Of a stretch of 64,000 bases of DNA, positions 29,101 to 48,127 are shown piece after piece; positions within the stretch are counted from its first letter, which is position 1; the number at the start of each line of letters is the position of its first letter. Under the pieces are notes generated by a model. That model was given only the letters and a program-made list of their open reading frames with translations, searched no databases and was not told the DNA's origin. Source of the DNA: Pegea sp. RAD2-039 (lineage: Eukaryota; Chordata; Thaliacea; Salpida; Salpidae); contig JAQGEQ010000071.1 in NCBI GenBank assembly GCA_034620365.1, positions 3,038,001 through 3,102,000 on the forward strand, written 5' to 3'. The translations under genes and the position numbers were made by a program.

Positions 29101-30720
29101 AATCTTATTTTTAAAAGTTTTTCAAATGTTATGGAAATATCTTTGGGTTTTAGAATAGTCTGATTTTCGGTCGCAATATTTTTGTTCACACTTTTAACTG
29201 GGTAACTTTATATGATTGATTTCTTATGTTTGTAACAACCACCAAATTTGCGGTAATACAGGAGGCTGAGCTTAGCTGGAGTAGAAGACGGATATTCATT
29301 CAACAGTATCACGCTAAAAAGTTTGAAAAGGTGAAAGGCTTGGTCTTAGCTAAACCCATCTCGACTAACTAATATCAGATAGCACCAAGAACGGTCACCA
29401 CCTCAGTCATATTTTGTCATTGCATGCTAAGAACAACCAACAGATCAAAACAGTTTTTTTTTTACTTAATTTTCCACTTTTATCAATTTTTCCGGCGAAT
29501 TAATGTTGTGAAATTTATCTCAGCTTTTTTGTGCATTAATTGCTAACTCTGAAATCAACTGACAAGCTTTAATTCAAGTAATTAGTCGCATCATGGCTAT
29601 GATAAATTTTCTTTTTTTTGATCTATTGATTTTCTTCTTGAGATATTAAAAAGTTAATTTCGAAAAATCAAAGATTCAAATCAGTTGAAGTGATAATAAA
29701 AATAGCAAGCATGCACAAGTTGTCTGCTAAAAAGCTATTTTTTTATCACACTTTCTTGACCTTTCGATTTTTACAGGCTCTTGAAGTAGCAGAGAAAGCT
29801 CTTAGGAGTACAGATCACATTAAGATGAACGAAAAAAGACAACAAGCCGCTCTAATCAACATCTACAATTTTCGACATCTAGAAACTCCTGAAACTAATC
29901 TGACAGGTGATTTTCTCAATGATCTCTTTTATGTACATCTAAACTCTCTTTGTTTCAGCTTCTGAGTCAAGTTCCTTAGACTCTTTGCCACCTCCACCCC
30001 CTCCTATAGACCTTTCTAATCACCAGCATCTAGCACTAGAGAGCAGGGCTTCACCTCTTTTACTCACTCCAAATGAAGATCACCCAAAATGGGAGCAAGG
30101 AATATTGGGAAGTTTTCCTGACCCACGTAACGGATCAATTAGAGATATGGGATACACAGGATCACTTCCTAGACGTATGGGCTGGGCCAATCGTAGCTTT
30201 AGTAGTCAAGGACACATATTACCACCTCAACAACGACCAGTTAACCAACGCACTTGTCATGGTCGAGAAACTCCTCTTCATATGATGGAAAGATCACAAT
30301 CAGCAAACTCTTTTCAGCATCATCAACAAAAGTTTCAACAAAACCACCAACATTACCAGCAACCAATTTATCACCAGATTAACCCATCGTTGCATCACCA
30401 CCAAAACATCAACAGTAAGAAGACCAACATTCGAGGAAATGATATTGTAGCAACTTTCTTTTTAGGTAACCTCGTAAGTGACAGTAGATTACAACAACTA
30501 TACGAGCAGCAAGCCAACTTCAACCAACTAGAAAATTCTCGCCGTCTACAAGAGCAGTATATGAAATTACAATGTTTACAGAAGCAACAACGAATTGTGA
30601 GAAAAACTCTGATTAGTGATTCTTGCTGATTCATGACAAATATTTTAGGCTTCCAAGAAATCCGGTTTGCCTTCACCGTCAAGTAAATCTCATCTGACAG
30701 CAAAATCTTCTGATGTCTAA
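5131..30720 (+). CDS. SRCIN1/KIAA1217-like: p140Cap/SKT family actin-cytoskeleton adaptor (SRCIN1/KIAA1217 orthologue)
   Basis: Supported exons: 5131-5212, 5290-5408, 9671-9822, 10196-10408, 12414-12630, 25393-25591, 25643-27032, 27082-27252, 27478-27704, 27942-28021, 28121-28280, 28650-28833, 29262-29330, 29777-29906, 29959-30596, 30649-30720 (stop 30718). All phases agree; the first coding exon is not found. About 1,366 residues are read. Family landmarks in order: a FKRNALMRYLQCKFPEHA motif (vertebrate RKREAFLEHLKQKYP); a basic RSSLPIVRSQSRSREAPLG stretch; the conserved VVYLEYSGE..LLPNELTSLDTIRALF block ending in INDVNRIGDRAVLRI; a long basic Ser/Pro linker; the helical region shared with SKT (IKQKVRCIAKHI, VESLVLQLSKAGRRIASMKGDFP, EPQRLDEQLKRCKQL); QQYHAKKFEKALEVAEKAL; a six-proline run; and a Gln/His-rich tail. 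Vertebrate p140Cap binds Src, p130Cas and EB3 and controls actin and spines; that is family knowledge. Introns range from 49 nt to 12.8 kb. A poly(A) signal candidate is at 30979. Confidence 0.93.
5409..9670 (+). other. 4.3-kb intron of the p140Cap/SKT gene
   Basis: Donor GTAATT at 5409 and a pyrimidine-rich TTTTACAG acceptor before 9671; both flanking exons are in the matching phase (1). The content is AT-rich with no reading frame I trust. A small G+C-richer patch at about 7100-7180 contains a 14-codon frame starting MARSTAARL; I see no evidence that it is an exon. Confidence 0.7.
12631..25392 (+). other. 12.8-kb intron of the p140Cap/SKT gene
   Basis: Donor GTAATT after exon 12414-12630 and an AG acceptor before 25393; the join restores the family motif SREAPLG-VVYLEY. 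Most of the intron is AT-rich with short chance frames. Mildly less AT-rich stretches occur at about 19650-21200 and 24200-25270 and may be decayed mobile elements, but I found no terminal repeats and no recognisable transposase or reverse transcriptase. A perfect kB-type palindrome lies at 20191-20203. Confidence 0.75.
30415..30465 (+). other. Candidate 51-nt optional intron inside the last long exon of p140Cap/SKT
   Basis: GTAAGA donor, pyrimidine-rich TTTCTTTTTAG acceptor, length 51 nt, no in-frame stop. Splicing leaves S-NLVSDS; retention adds 17 residues including a hydrophobic IVATFFLG stretch unlike the Gln/His-rich flanks. Confirmed-phase introns in this gene are similarly short (49 and 52 nt), so removal is likely. 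Confidence 0.55.
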
Positions 30721-30978
30721 CGTTTCATACTTCTTGAACGGTTTCCATTGACTGTAGTTTTGATACTTTATCTTCAAACCAACTCTGAGGAAATCTAACC
30801 AAATTACTTTGGTTATTATCAAATCATTTAAAAGCTTTTTTCAGAAATCTTTTCTTACGAACGTTAGCTTTGTAATTTACTTACTAAATTTGTTTTTACA
30901 AACAAGAATCTCAAAAAGTAGTTATCCGATTTACTGAGGCACCCTTTACGCTATTACAATGACAAATTTCCTGTTTGC

Positions 30979-30984
30979 AATAAA
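30979..30984 (+). promoter_or_regulatory. Candidate poly(A) signal of p140Cap/SKT
   Basis: AATAAA 260 nt after the stop codon at 30720, followed by an A/T-rich stretch. Position is reasonable; chance occurrence cannot be excluded. Confidence 0.4.
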
Positions 30985-33900
30985 AGAATAAATTTGTAAT
31001 AAAAATATTAATATTTGTCAAACTAAAAACATTTGAAAGGTTTCACTTTAAGTTTTTATTGTCAAATCAAATTATTTTGTAAAGCATACAGTTTCTATAA
31101 ATGATTTTTAGAACCATATCAAATAGACAAAAATAAAATTTAATTAAAATTATTTAACTCATGAATAAACTAACAAAATAATTCTATTTGATTCAGTTTT
31201 TTAAATCGATTAATAAAAAAAATAAAAATTGGTTAGTAAACGTTATAGGTTATTTAAGATTAGTAAAAAAGTTACTATAAATCAAAACAGCAAAAATAAA
31301 ATTACTTAAAGATTTACCAAATTCATATTTCACAAGTTTATATACAACTTTTTTATGGAAGAGTTTGATAACATGAAAGAAGTTAACTTATAACAAGCTT
31401 AAACTTAAAAAAATACTGAATAGTGATTCGCTTTTTTACAACCTTTATCAGTTTTTACTTAAGCAATGTACTTGAGCATTTACACACAATTTAAAGTACT
31501 TGGGAGGTTCAGTAGCATTAAGCTCTAGTATTTATGTATAGCTTCACTATTAATGGATGTATTTCTAACACTGGCATACGCACGAAAATAGATTAAATGG
31601 AAATATTTTGATAAATTTCTCTTTATTAAAAACAAATGTCTACACTTAAATACATCCTGTTCTTAAAAGAAATAATCTAGAAGCTTTAAGTACTCTTCTT
31701 CTTTATTTCTTTTAATAAAAATAAAAGATTGTTTATTAGACGGTGAGCAGTTTGTGATCGTTATTGCAAAAAATTAATGCGTTTATTATTATACGTTTAT
31801 TAATAGTAGTTTTGAAGGCAGAATTTAATAAAACTTGTAAATTTTTTAGTTTAGAGTTTATAAAATATTATCAAAAGCTCGAAATTGAATGGACCAATTT
31901 TGTAAGGACAAAAATATAACTTTCCGACAGTGTATATGAAAAGTAATACGATAGATTTCTCCATCTAAATTATTGAAGTCAATGTTTTAAATTTGTGAAA
32001 TGATTCATAAAAATAATTACAAGAAAAATTTCAAATTTTTCATTTAAATTTAACATTTACTATTTTATTGCACACAACAATTAATCTAATTTATAATAAA
32101 AATATAATATGATTGTATATTTTATGGTTCATTATTATAATTTTATAATATCAATATAAGTTGTGTATCTGTATTAACATTTAAAAATAAATATATATAT
32201 AAATTATATCAATTTATAATTACATCCACTTCAGTTGATTTGCTTCTCAGAAACTAAAGTGTAATGCTTATAGTTCTTATTATTATAAATTTAAATTTTC
32301 AAATTACGTTCTTATATATTATATTTTGCTGATTTTAAATTAATTTTAATCTAATTACACCTTAATAATATACCTGAAACATTTATCTGTAAAAGTTCTT
32401 ACATAAATTAAATATTGAGATTTTTAATTAAATAAAAGAACCTTTAAAGTAAGCAAATGAAATTTTTTCTTAGATGAGATATTAGAAGACAAACTTGGTT
32501 ATATAAGTAGACAAGTTTAAGAAGTTAATAGCTTATGTGATTAAAATGATGAAAGGGTTAGAGTAATGAAATGGTGAATAACTTTTGCTGATAAGCTAAA
32601 AATCCCTCATTCCAGTAAAAGTTTAGATGCTAATAAACACCTATAACTTAAAGCTATAAATAGTAGTTTTGCATTTTGGTGAATTTTAAAAAATCAAGAA
32701 ATTGAAAAATGTTGATGCAAATTCTAACGTTTTAATGTTTCATTGATTTTTAAAAAACTTTTTGTAATTAATTCATTTTGTTTATTATAAATATACTTAC
32801 AAAATGCTGTACATTGCGTTTAAGTCACTTTAACTTTTAAAAAGATGAAAAAATAGTTTAGATGCTTATCAGTTGAATTTCTACTGATATCTGTTTAAAA
32901 TTTAGACTCAAATGCTTCTATATAGCTTCTTCTTCTACTATTGATAGTTCATTCAAAAATAACTAGACGGTTATTTCTTCTGTATATTACTGTAAATAAG
33001 TTAAATTTAGAGCTGAACTATACAAAGATTAATTAGTAGATTAAAATACATTTAGAAATCAAAGGTATATTCTCATGTTCAACGAAAAGTTAAATCAATC
33101 AGATAATTCACGAGATAAAATAGAAGAGTTTCTTAGTTGAGAAAATGTAATTAATTAAAAAAAATTCTTATTGAAAAAACAACCAGCTAAATGAATTATC
33201 ACAAGTACATAAAATGTTTTTATAAAAGATCTCCTTTAGTTAGTCATCACTATAAGCAACGTACAAATATTTTAAATGAAAATGTTTTTTATTAGCCAGA
33301 TTTTCCTGAATGAACACCTTTTTTCAATGACAGTTCATTTTATCTTTCAAGTCATTATTTTTAATGCCTTAAGTTTTTTCTCAATCACCTCAGCTGATAA
33401 TCAACACACATTTTATTGATCGATTGCTTAAAACTGGTGTTTCAGTGTATTTCATCAGATTTTTTCAGATTATATAGATATTTTTCAATCATAAAAATTT
33501 TCCATTTAGACAGAAAAAAACAAACTTTTGGTGGAACTTAAAGAAACATATTTGTAAACTATGTTACAGAAATATAATCATAATACTATACGAACTTTAA
33601 AAATCTTTACCGAAAACCGCTCACAGTTACATAATTACTTTTATTTTTTGATCAAAAGGTTCTGCTAGTTTAAAATAAGTAAGCTAACACAATAAATATG
33701 ATTTATTATTGATTATACTAATTTATCAAACTAACTTAAAAATGGAATTAAGATTTCTAGAAAATTCATAATCTTTATATTGCTATATTTTATTTCAACG
33801 ATTTTTAATTCAAATATAAGCTTTTTACAAGTGATAACTAGAACTCATTAGCACTAAGAAAATGCTTATGCTGTTAATAATAATCTACTATTAAGAAAAT

Positions 33901-34786
33901 GTGATTTAACCCAAAATTTCTTACTATAATTGCGTAATCAAGTTGCGTTAAGTAACCATTTGTTAAAAAGGAAATGTATCAATAAATACCACACAATTTG
34001 AATTAACTAAGTTTCTCCTTATACATTTGTTAAATGTCTATTTTAAAAGTCGTTAAATAAACTATAATTGTAAGTAGTTGCTAATATCTTAAGATAAATA
34101 CGATGTAAATACAATCTTAAAAATAAATTTACCCTGAAAAATAAAACAATAGGTCAAAAGTTGCTTTTCAAAAAAGTATTAGTAACTATCGAATCTTACT
34201 CAAAACCATCAATTAAAATTATTATGTTGTTCAGGACATCTTCGACTGATTGTAAAAGTTTGCGCATATCTCAACAAATTTATTTCCAAAATATCTGGAT
34301 AAAAATACAGTTCAAATTTAAAAGAATATTGAATATTCATTTATTTTTGACTTTATTTACGATTAATAAAATTTAATTTTCTCCAAAAAAAAACTTTCAT
34401 TTACTTTGTAAACAATTTTCAGTTGATAAATAAGAAAGTTCTTTAAGCCTTAACTGATTTCTGAAAGCTAAATTTAGATTACTACGGTAAGATTTTCTAA
34501 ATAACAACTTAAGTTTTAGTAAAAACATTCAAACAGTCTAAAATTGTCTTTTATTTTACATAAATTTAGAATTTTTTCGCTGATAGATTGAGCTAATGTT
34601 AGAATTGTTCAACCAGCACGTTTCTCTTTACTTTAATCATTTTTTATAATTCTTTCTCTTTTTGTGCATTTTACAAAAGAAAAAAGGTTCTAAATTTTGC
34701 TTGATATACAAAGACGAGTTGGTAGCAAACAGCATTCAGCTTAGTTTTCAGCAGCTTAGAAAGCAGTTATCAATTTTTCAAAAAAA
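30985..34786. other. Intergenic, very AT-rich, no gene seen
   Basis: Spacer between the p140Cap/SKT 3' end and the next gene. The stretch at about 32040-32220 is almost pure A/T. Reading frames are short and lack family resemblance. The last 100 bases probably contain the promoter and leader of the downstream gene. Confidence 0.6.
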
Positions 34787-35643
34787 ATGACTGATGTTCA
34801 AAGATGGAAGTCAGTTATAAACTGGCGCCAAAACTCAATTGGAACTGTTTCTATTGATCACAAATTTCATAAACGAACATTCAAATGCAGGTGAGGAAAT
34901 CATATTTTTTAATTACTTGCAAACTAAGAGAATTAATGAGAATTTTTTATTAGCATCTTTTAGAAATTATTTATTACAAATAAACTTTATGAAAGTCTAA
35001 CAACTAAAATTTATTCTTCAGATTTCTTGCTGAGTTTACTTTACAATCATCTCTGCCATCTGAATGTTTTCAAGCAGTGGAAAGTTCCTTAGAGTCTTGT
35101 GACCGTATCTATTTGCCAAAATGTCACTTTGTTATGAGTCAAAATAACTTCCAGCTAATCTACAAGCAAGAACCAAGCACACCAAAACGGTAAGTTTCTC
35201 AACTGCATAACATTGATCAAATATTTAATTTATTCTTTATTTAAATTGGATTTAAATTAGTTTGAAAGATTTTTAATTTCGATTTATTTATTTACAGGCT
35301 GAAACATAAAATCAAAAATTTGTTTTGTTCAAATCATCAAAAGTCTAAATCTCAAACATCAATTTCAAGTTATTACGTTTGTGACAACATCTCTTACAAC
35401 ACGATTGCTTACTGTGGAATCGTTCCTGACTACAGCAACGTCTTTTTCCTCACAAGACATTGTGCCGAAGGACTCGTCTGTAGTGTCTATGTATTTCCTG
35501 ATGGAAAATCAACTCAAAAAGCAATTGAGTCAATTGGAAAAAGATTTGAAAGAGCACATAGAGAATGGCAAGCTGTAGTGAGCTCGCATCCTTCTCCAGT
35601 TATTGCATCAAAACTAGTCAAATGTTGCGATTATTTATTATAA
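34787..35643 (+). CDS. Small protein with a PTB/PID-like domain
   Basis: Three exons with matching phases: 34787-34890, 35022-35189 and 35298-35643 (stop TAA). The ATG follows a run of A and is the first in frame. The product is about 205 residues. It begins MTDVQRWKSVINW and has a strand RFLAEFTLQSSLPSECF followed by a helix-like VESSLESC. A basic Ser-rich insert around residues 92-115 precedes YYVCDNISYNTIAYCGIVPDY, SNVFFLTRH, GLVCSVYVF and a final helix STQKAIESIGKRFERAHREW. The order (I-x-YC, then D-x-x-NVFF, then L-x-C-x-V-x-F, then a long amphipathic helix) is that of the C-terminal half of PTB/PID domains such as FAM43 or Numb-type adaptors, which bind phosphotyrosine or NPxY peptides. 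The usual YLG strand near the start is not intact. This is inference from pattern; the family could be wrong. Introns are 131 and 108 nt. A poly(A) signal candidate is at 35681. Confidence 0.7.
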
Positions 35644-35680
35644 TTTCTTTTTTATCAGTATTCATATTGCGTGCTTTTCT

Positions 35681-35686
35681 AATAAA
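35681..35686 (+). promoter_or_regulatory. Candidate poly(A) signal of the PTB-like gene
   Basis: AATAAA 38 nt after the stop codon at 35643, which would give a very short 3' UTR. Confidence 0.45.
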
Positions 35687-38600
35687 TTATTTCTATTCAT
35701 AATAACTTTGAGTTTTGTTTTAACTGAGAAAGAAGAATTATAGATTACTGAATTAAAACTAATTTTGCAGAAAACAGACTAGATTTTTTTTTAATTGACA
35801 AAATGCTGTGCACCAAAACACAGACTAAAAGATATTATTTGATGTAAAGTGTTTTGAAGATGCTGGCCAATAGTATAAAAGTAAACTTGGAAAACTAACT
35901 TGGAACAACAACTTTTAGCGCTGCCATAAAAGTGACAAAATATAAATTCGGCATCAAATTACTTTGGTGCAAATAAACATCAGTTGAATCAATTATTTTA
36001 CAGATGTTTGTTATTTGTGACTTATCTTGTATGCTAATCTAAATTAAAGTTGATATTTAGCCTCAATTTTTTGAATAATACATAAAGTTCAAAATCTCAG
36101 TTGATTTGATTAGAGATTTCGATCTTTATTGACTTCTCTTTTAATAAAACCAACCCAATAAAACTCGTCATATCAACAAATGTTGAGCTCAGTGATTAAA
36201 GATAGTTTTAGTGATCATTAATTCATTAAATTTAAAACCTTTCTACAATTATAAATTTAAAGCAAAAATTTATTCCAAGAAATTAAGAAAATTAATTATC
36301 TTTAAATGAAACAAAATTGATGGGTTCGCTAATAAAAAATATCTACATTTTAAGAGGTTAAGTAAACTTTAAAAAAATGTTTAAGTTACCGAATTAACTA
36401 CATTCGTGGATAAGATTTGTTTAAAATATGATATAGGCAACGTAAAATATCAAACGTTTTGCTGTTATATATCGTTGATAATTCTAAACATTGCTGGTGG
36501 ATTACTAGCAAAACTGAGTGGAAAGGTAAGTATCACTTTACAACCGCTAGCTGTTAATTACATACAAATAAATTTACTTGTAGAATTTAACTTTTTGTAA
36601 CAAAAAATTAGCTTATTTCGTTAAAAAGCTTGTAAAATAAGTATGGTAAGATTTATATCATTTTTAGTCTTTAAAAATCGAAATGTACACTTTAAATTAA
36701 TTACTGTGTACTTGAGCTGTTATTGGTATCATATTAAATTAGTTTCCAATTTAACGACTGAAAGAGTTTTTTGGTGAAATTAGGTTTAACAAAATTTCAA
36801 ATGCAGCAAGTATTTTATTGAAAAATTAGTTGTAAAGATAACTTTTATAAACATTTATAATTATAATATAATCATAATAAATATAATAATTTGTTTAATA
36901 TATAATATAATATTTTTTGGTATATTTGCAAATGTTTGATAATTATTAAAAATAAAATTTTCTTTATTTAAAGAATAATCAGTAGAGTAATTAATAAGTA
37001 AAATAACAATACTATTTCAAATACGATTGAAATTTGAGCTAAGATTGAAGGTTCAACATACAAAGGTTTTTACACCTGCCAAACTTGTTATTTGATTTAA
37101 TCAAATTTATAGAACAAAATTTAAGTAATCATTACTAAGAACAATTGCAACAAATTGGATATTAACGATTTTTTGTGTGTAGGCTTCAGAAAACCTTTTC
37201 AAATAATCTAATTTTCTTTGATATATAAATATCTACTTTTATTTATTACATATGTATCATCAAAATAGTTTTAAAAACTATACACTAAAAATAAACAAAT
37301 TAAAATACATATCCCAACTAACAAGTAAAAACTAATTTTATCTAATCCACTTTTCAGATAGCTTTTAAATATTGGTAACAAAAGTACAAATTAGTTTAAG
37401 TTTATTGATAAAACGTTAAAGTTTGACAAATATATCAGATTTGGTGGTAGATTACTGTAAAGTGTACTTTGGAACAACTTTTAATGTTGTAGCAACTCAA
37501 ATATTACATAATTTGTGTAACAATATTAACTGATTTTTGTTAATAAGTACTTAACTGTTTTGATAATCATACTTTACTGATCAATATAAAAAATTGATAA
37601 CATCAAATTGTTTTCAATTTTATTTATGAAAATGCAATCTGATCTTTTTTAATTCTTATCATATTTTGCAGCAATTTTGACAAATTTCAGTTTAAATTAT
37701 CCCCGTTCAAAATTTCTTAAGTATAATTAATTGGTTTAGAAAACAAATTAATTAAAATCCAAGCTCAAACCGATGATTAACTTGATTATCTGTATTCAAC
37801 AGATATATAAAAAATGATTTATTAAAGAATAACACAACTGTTACTATACACCAAAAGATTTGAAATTGTTTGTAAACTTTTAAAAGCAAACACTATTTGA
37901 TATCTTATAACTTAAAGACAATCAACAACGGAAGTTATTTAACAAGTAATTGAAGAAACCAAATCATGGATTATTAAAAAAATGATCTGCAAACTAGTTG
38001 CAAATTGAAATAGTGCTGATTTTAAGTAGATAACATTAAAGCTTCATTTCAATTTAGCTAAGATACTCTTTGTGAAGTTAATCTTCTAACAGTTTGATCA
38101 GACATACCACTTAATTTTTCTGACTTTCACAAACAACCTTTACTCTTGTTTAGCATAGTTTATTACAGTTGTATTCGGACTATTAAATAGTTTGTAATCA
38201 GAAAAATTACCTGCAAAGTTTTGAATTCTTAAAAAAAATTGTTTACTAAAAACAAATATTAACAGTCAATTAGAAATGAATAGAAATAAGAAATACTTTA
38301 AATGTTACGTTAGCATAATCTAATCTCAAAGTTTTGATGACATACTAGGAAAAGAAAGTAAATGCAAGTTAGATTAGCAGAAAGAATAGAGATTACATAA
38401 GATAGTTATTAGGGAAAATGCTGAACTCAGAAAGTACTGAATGTGGAAAATTGTTATGAACGCATACAAAGTTTAAATTGAAGCAACTTAAATTATATTA
38501 ATAACACATATACAAAGAAATATTTCGATATATTTAGAACAATTACAAATGAATTTCAAAATTGCGCTTATAGTGAGATACACAAAATTATATACAATAA

Positions 38601-38801
38601 ATAAAACTAATTTGGAAACTTCTCAAATATTTTAGCTTAAAATGTTTGACGAAATAAAAGAAATCAGTTTTGATATATTGAAACTGCTTCTTCATGCCAT
38701 GGGTAAATGCTTGAAAATAAAATGGAATACATCATTTAAGGCAAAATACTTGCTCAGGTAAAAGGAAAAACATATTTCTTTCTAGAAGTCGCTTTCGTTG
38801 C
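35687..38801. other. Convergent intergenic spacer, no gene seen
   Basis: It lies between two genes that point towards each other. It is AT-rich with an almost pure A/T patch near 36850-36930. The part next to 38801 is the 3' UTR of the PAPS synthase gene; I saw no perfect minus-strand AATAAA within about 160 nt of its stop. Confidence 0.6.
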
Positions 38802-45354
<6,553 letters not shown>

Positions 45355-48127
45355 TTCCAATACTATAGTAGCTTTATAAATAGCACAAAACTTATTCTGT
45401 ACAAATGAAATGTAAAGTTTAAATAAATGAAATTTATTAAACTGAATATGATGAAAAAATAATATATACAGAAAATAATAATTTTGATTGACTAAAGTTA
45501 AAACTTTGCCTCCTTAATAAATTTAGTAATACCTTGAGTTAATTTATCTACATTGTACCTCATTTATTTTCATAATAATAAATAAACAAAACTGATAACT
45601 ATATACTACCAATAAATGTACACCGTCTATTATACCTTAAAAAGATAAGATCTTTTTTTATATTATCAATTAAAATTCATACTATTAAAGTTAGAAAACA
45701 ATAATCAAAGTTATATGGTCTATAAGAAATCTTTTCAAGAGATACTATACTTGAATCACATATAAAAATACATCAAACAATTGGAAGAATTATATACTGA
45801 TAGTAATGATTGATAGAAACTTAAGTTAGAACCTTAACCTAAGAGAAGTTGAAAATGATGAAGACACACTTTGCAAGTGAAAGATAAACAGTGGTGTTTA
45901 TATCTATCTTATCAAAGCTAATGAAATTAACATTAATAGAATTGATTGCAAGTAACAAATTAGCTGCTTGAAATTCAGAAGATAAAACTAAAGTTAAAAC
46001 TGTGTTGTTGTTATTTGGTATAATCAAAATAAATAGACATTCATCAGCTAGACTACTAGATAAAAATGTTTAAGATACATAAATACAAAATTGCACAGTG
46101 AACTTCAAAATGATAATACTTCAAAAGAGATCAAAACACAAAATTGGTTCATAATCTAAAATTAACTTATTTGAAAAAAAAAAAGTTTAACTTATTAAAA
46201 ATATATTTAAATCTTTTTAAATAAACTTTAAATTATATTTACAAAAGTATTAAATCAATTTTAATAATTTTTTCTAATTTAATTACTGTGGCATTATTTA
46301 TTTAGTTATTTTGAAGCATTATTCTTTATATAAGAACTTATTAAAAAATTAAATCTAACGATATATATAAAATAAGACAAATAATTTATTTATACTTATT
46401 TCTTAATAAATAAAAAGTAATTATTATCAATTCTATATTCAATATAAAATTGTACATAAATCTGAATCTAAAATAATTATAGAAAACAATTAAAAACTTT
46501 AATTTTCGCAAACAGCAAATAAATTTCAAACTTATTTTAATTGAGAACAAAAATATTAATCTTAAGAATAATAAAAAGTATTTAAACAAATTCAAAACTT
46601 GTTTGATTGGCATGACGACAGATGAAATAGAACTTCCAGATTTTTAAAGTTGATAAAATTCATGATGCTAGATTCAAAATATCAGATCTTCAAACTATGA
46701 AAATTTTTATCATAAAAATGATACATCATTAAGTGCAAATGTATAATTACTCCTTTGTGTTAAATACTAACATTCTTGTAACTTTATGTTTTGAAATATA
46801 GTTAAGAAGTTTATAGTGATTACAATAATAAAAAAATTAGAAACAATTTTTAGGAAAGATAAATTACTAGTATTTACCAAAAAATTGGAAATATTTATTA
46901 AAATGTAAATTGTAATATTAAATTATATTTGTTGGACGTTTTAGTAGAGTGAAAATTTAAAGAAAATAAATGTATAAAAGAGTATTTGATTGTTTAAATT
47001 TATACATCAATTTTAAAATGACTTTATTTTAGTGTAAAACTGGAATAACGTATGAAGTTGATTGAGTAGTAAAAAAAATTACCAAACGTGAATTACAAGT
47101 TACACGTCATACTAGTTAAAATTATCTCTAAAATATATTTGAAATAAATTTAAAGTTGTTATTTATCACTCCTTAATATCAATTTTTTTTTTTAATTTAT
47201 CGAACTCTATCATAAATATTATATTAATATAATTGTTGAAGAATTTTTCTATGAAAAGGACAAGTTAGTGTAACACCTAAACCTGTAAAGCATCAGAATT
47301 ATTTTACTGAAACCGATTTATCTGTGATCATGAAGTGGTTTTGAGGGGAAAACAAGTTGCAGGATGGTTTATTTAAAGTATGTAAGTACTAATGGAAAAA
47401 GAGCCTTAAGAACTATTGGATGACATTTAAAAATTTCTAAAAAATAGTCAAAATTTCATGAAATCTTTTTCAAGATTATAACCACAGTTTGTAGCTGAGA
47501 CTAAACAGAAAAGTATTAAGCAAACGTTTGAATGATAAAATTTTATTATCATCGAATCAAACATAATAAAGAACTGTGTTTGAGGAATATACAGTAATAA
47601 GCGTATAAACCTAGTTCACAGAACTGAAACTCGAAAACAATAATATTTCACTCGTCATGCGTAACTGAATTCAACTGTCTAGTAAGTATAAAGATTCAGG
47701 ATTTCTAACCAATAAAATGAGATTTGAATATTTCCGAAGATAAAATATGGATCTCTAGAAAAGAGTAAATCGTAACCGCTCAAATCATCGCTAAAAACCA
47801 TTTGATGTGTCTAAAAGGTGGGAAAATAATTTTGAAGTATTTAAACTGGTCTTGATCGTAATTTTTACATTAAAATTATTGTATGGGTAGTTTGTAAAAA
47901 TAAACTCGATAAACGATTCTGAAACAAAATGTTTCTTCATGAAAACTAATTAAAAAAGATTGAAAATGATCTGTTGATTAAACTATACTATGAACGATTA
48001 AAAAGCATCTGAACACTCTATACATTTATGAAAAACGAAGATATAGATACAGCTGAGTAGACGAGAAGAAATATTAAAGAAAGCTAAGTGTTCAAAGACA
48101 CTTATGAACACAAGATGGCTTCTTGAA
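45355..48127. other. Intergenic, AT-rich, no gene seen
   Basis: It contains the PAPS synthase promoter side (a TATAAA on the minus strand at 45373-45378, only about 20 nt before the first ATG) and the 3' UTR side of the RRM gene. All reading frames are short and low in complexity. Confidence 0.6.
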
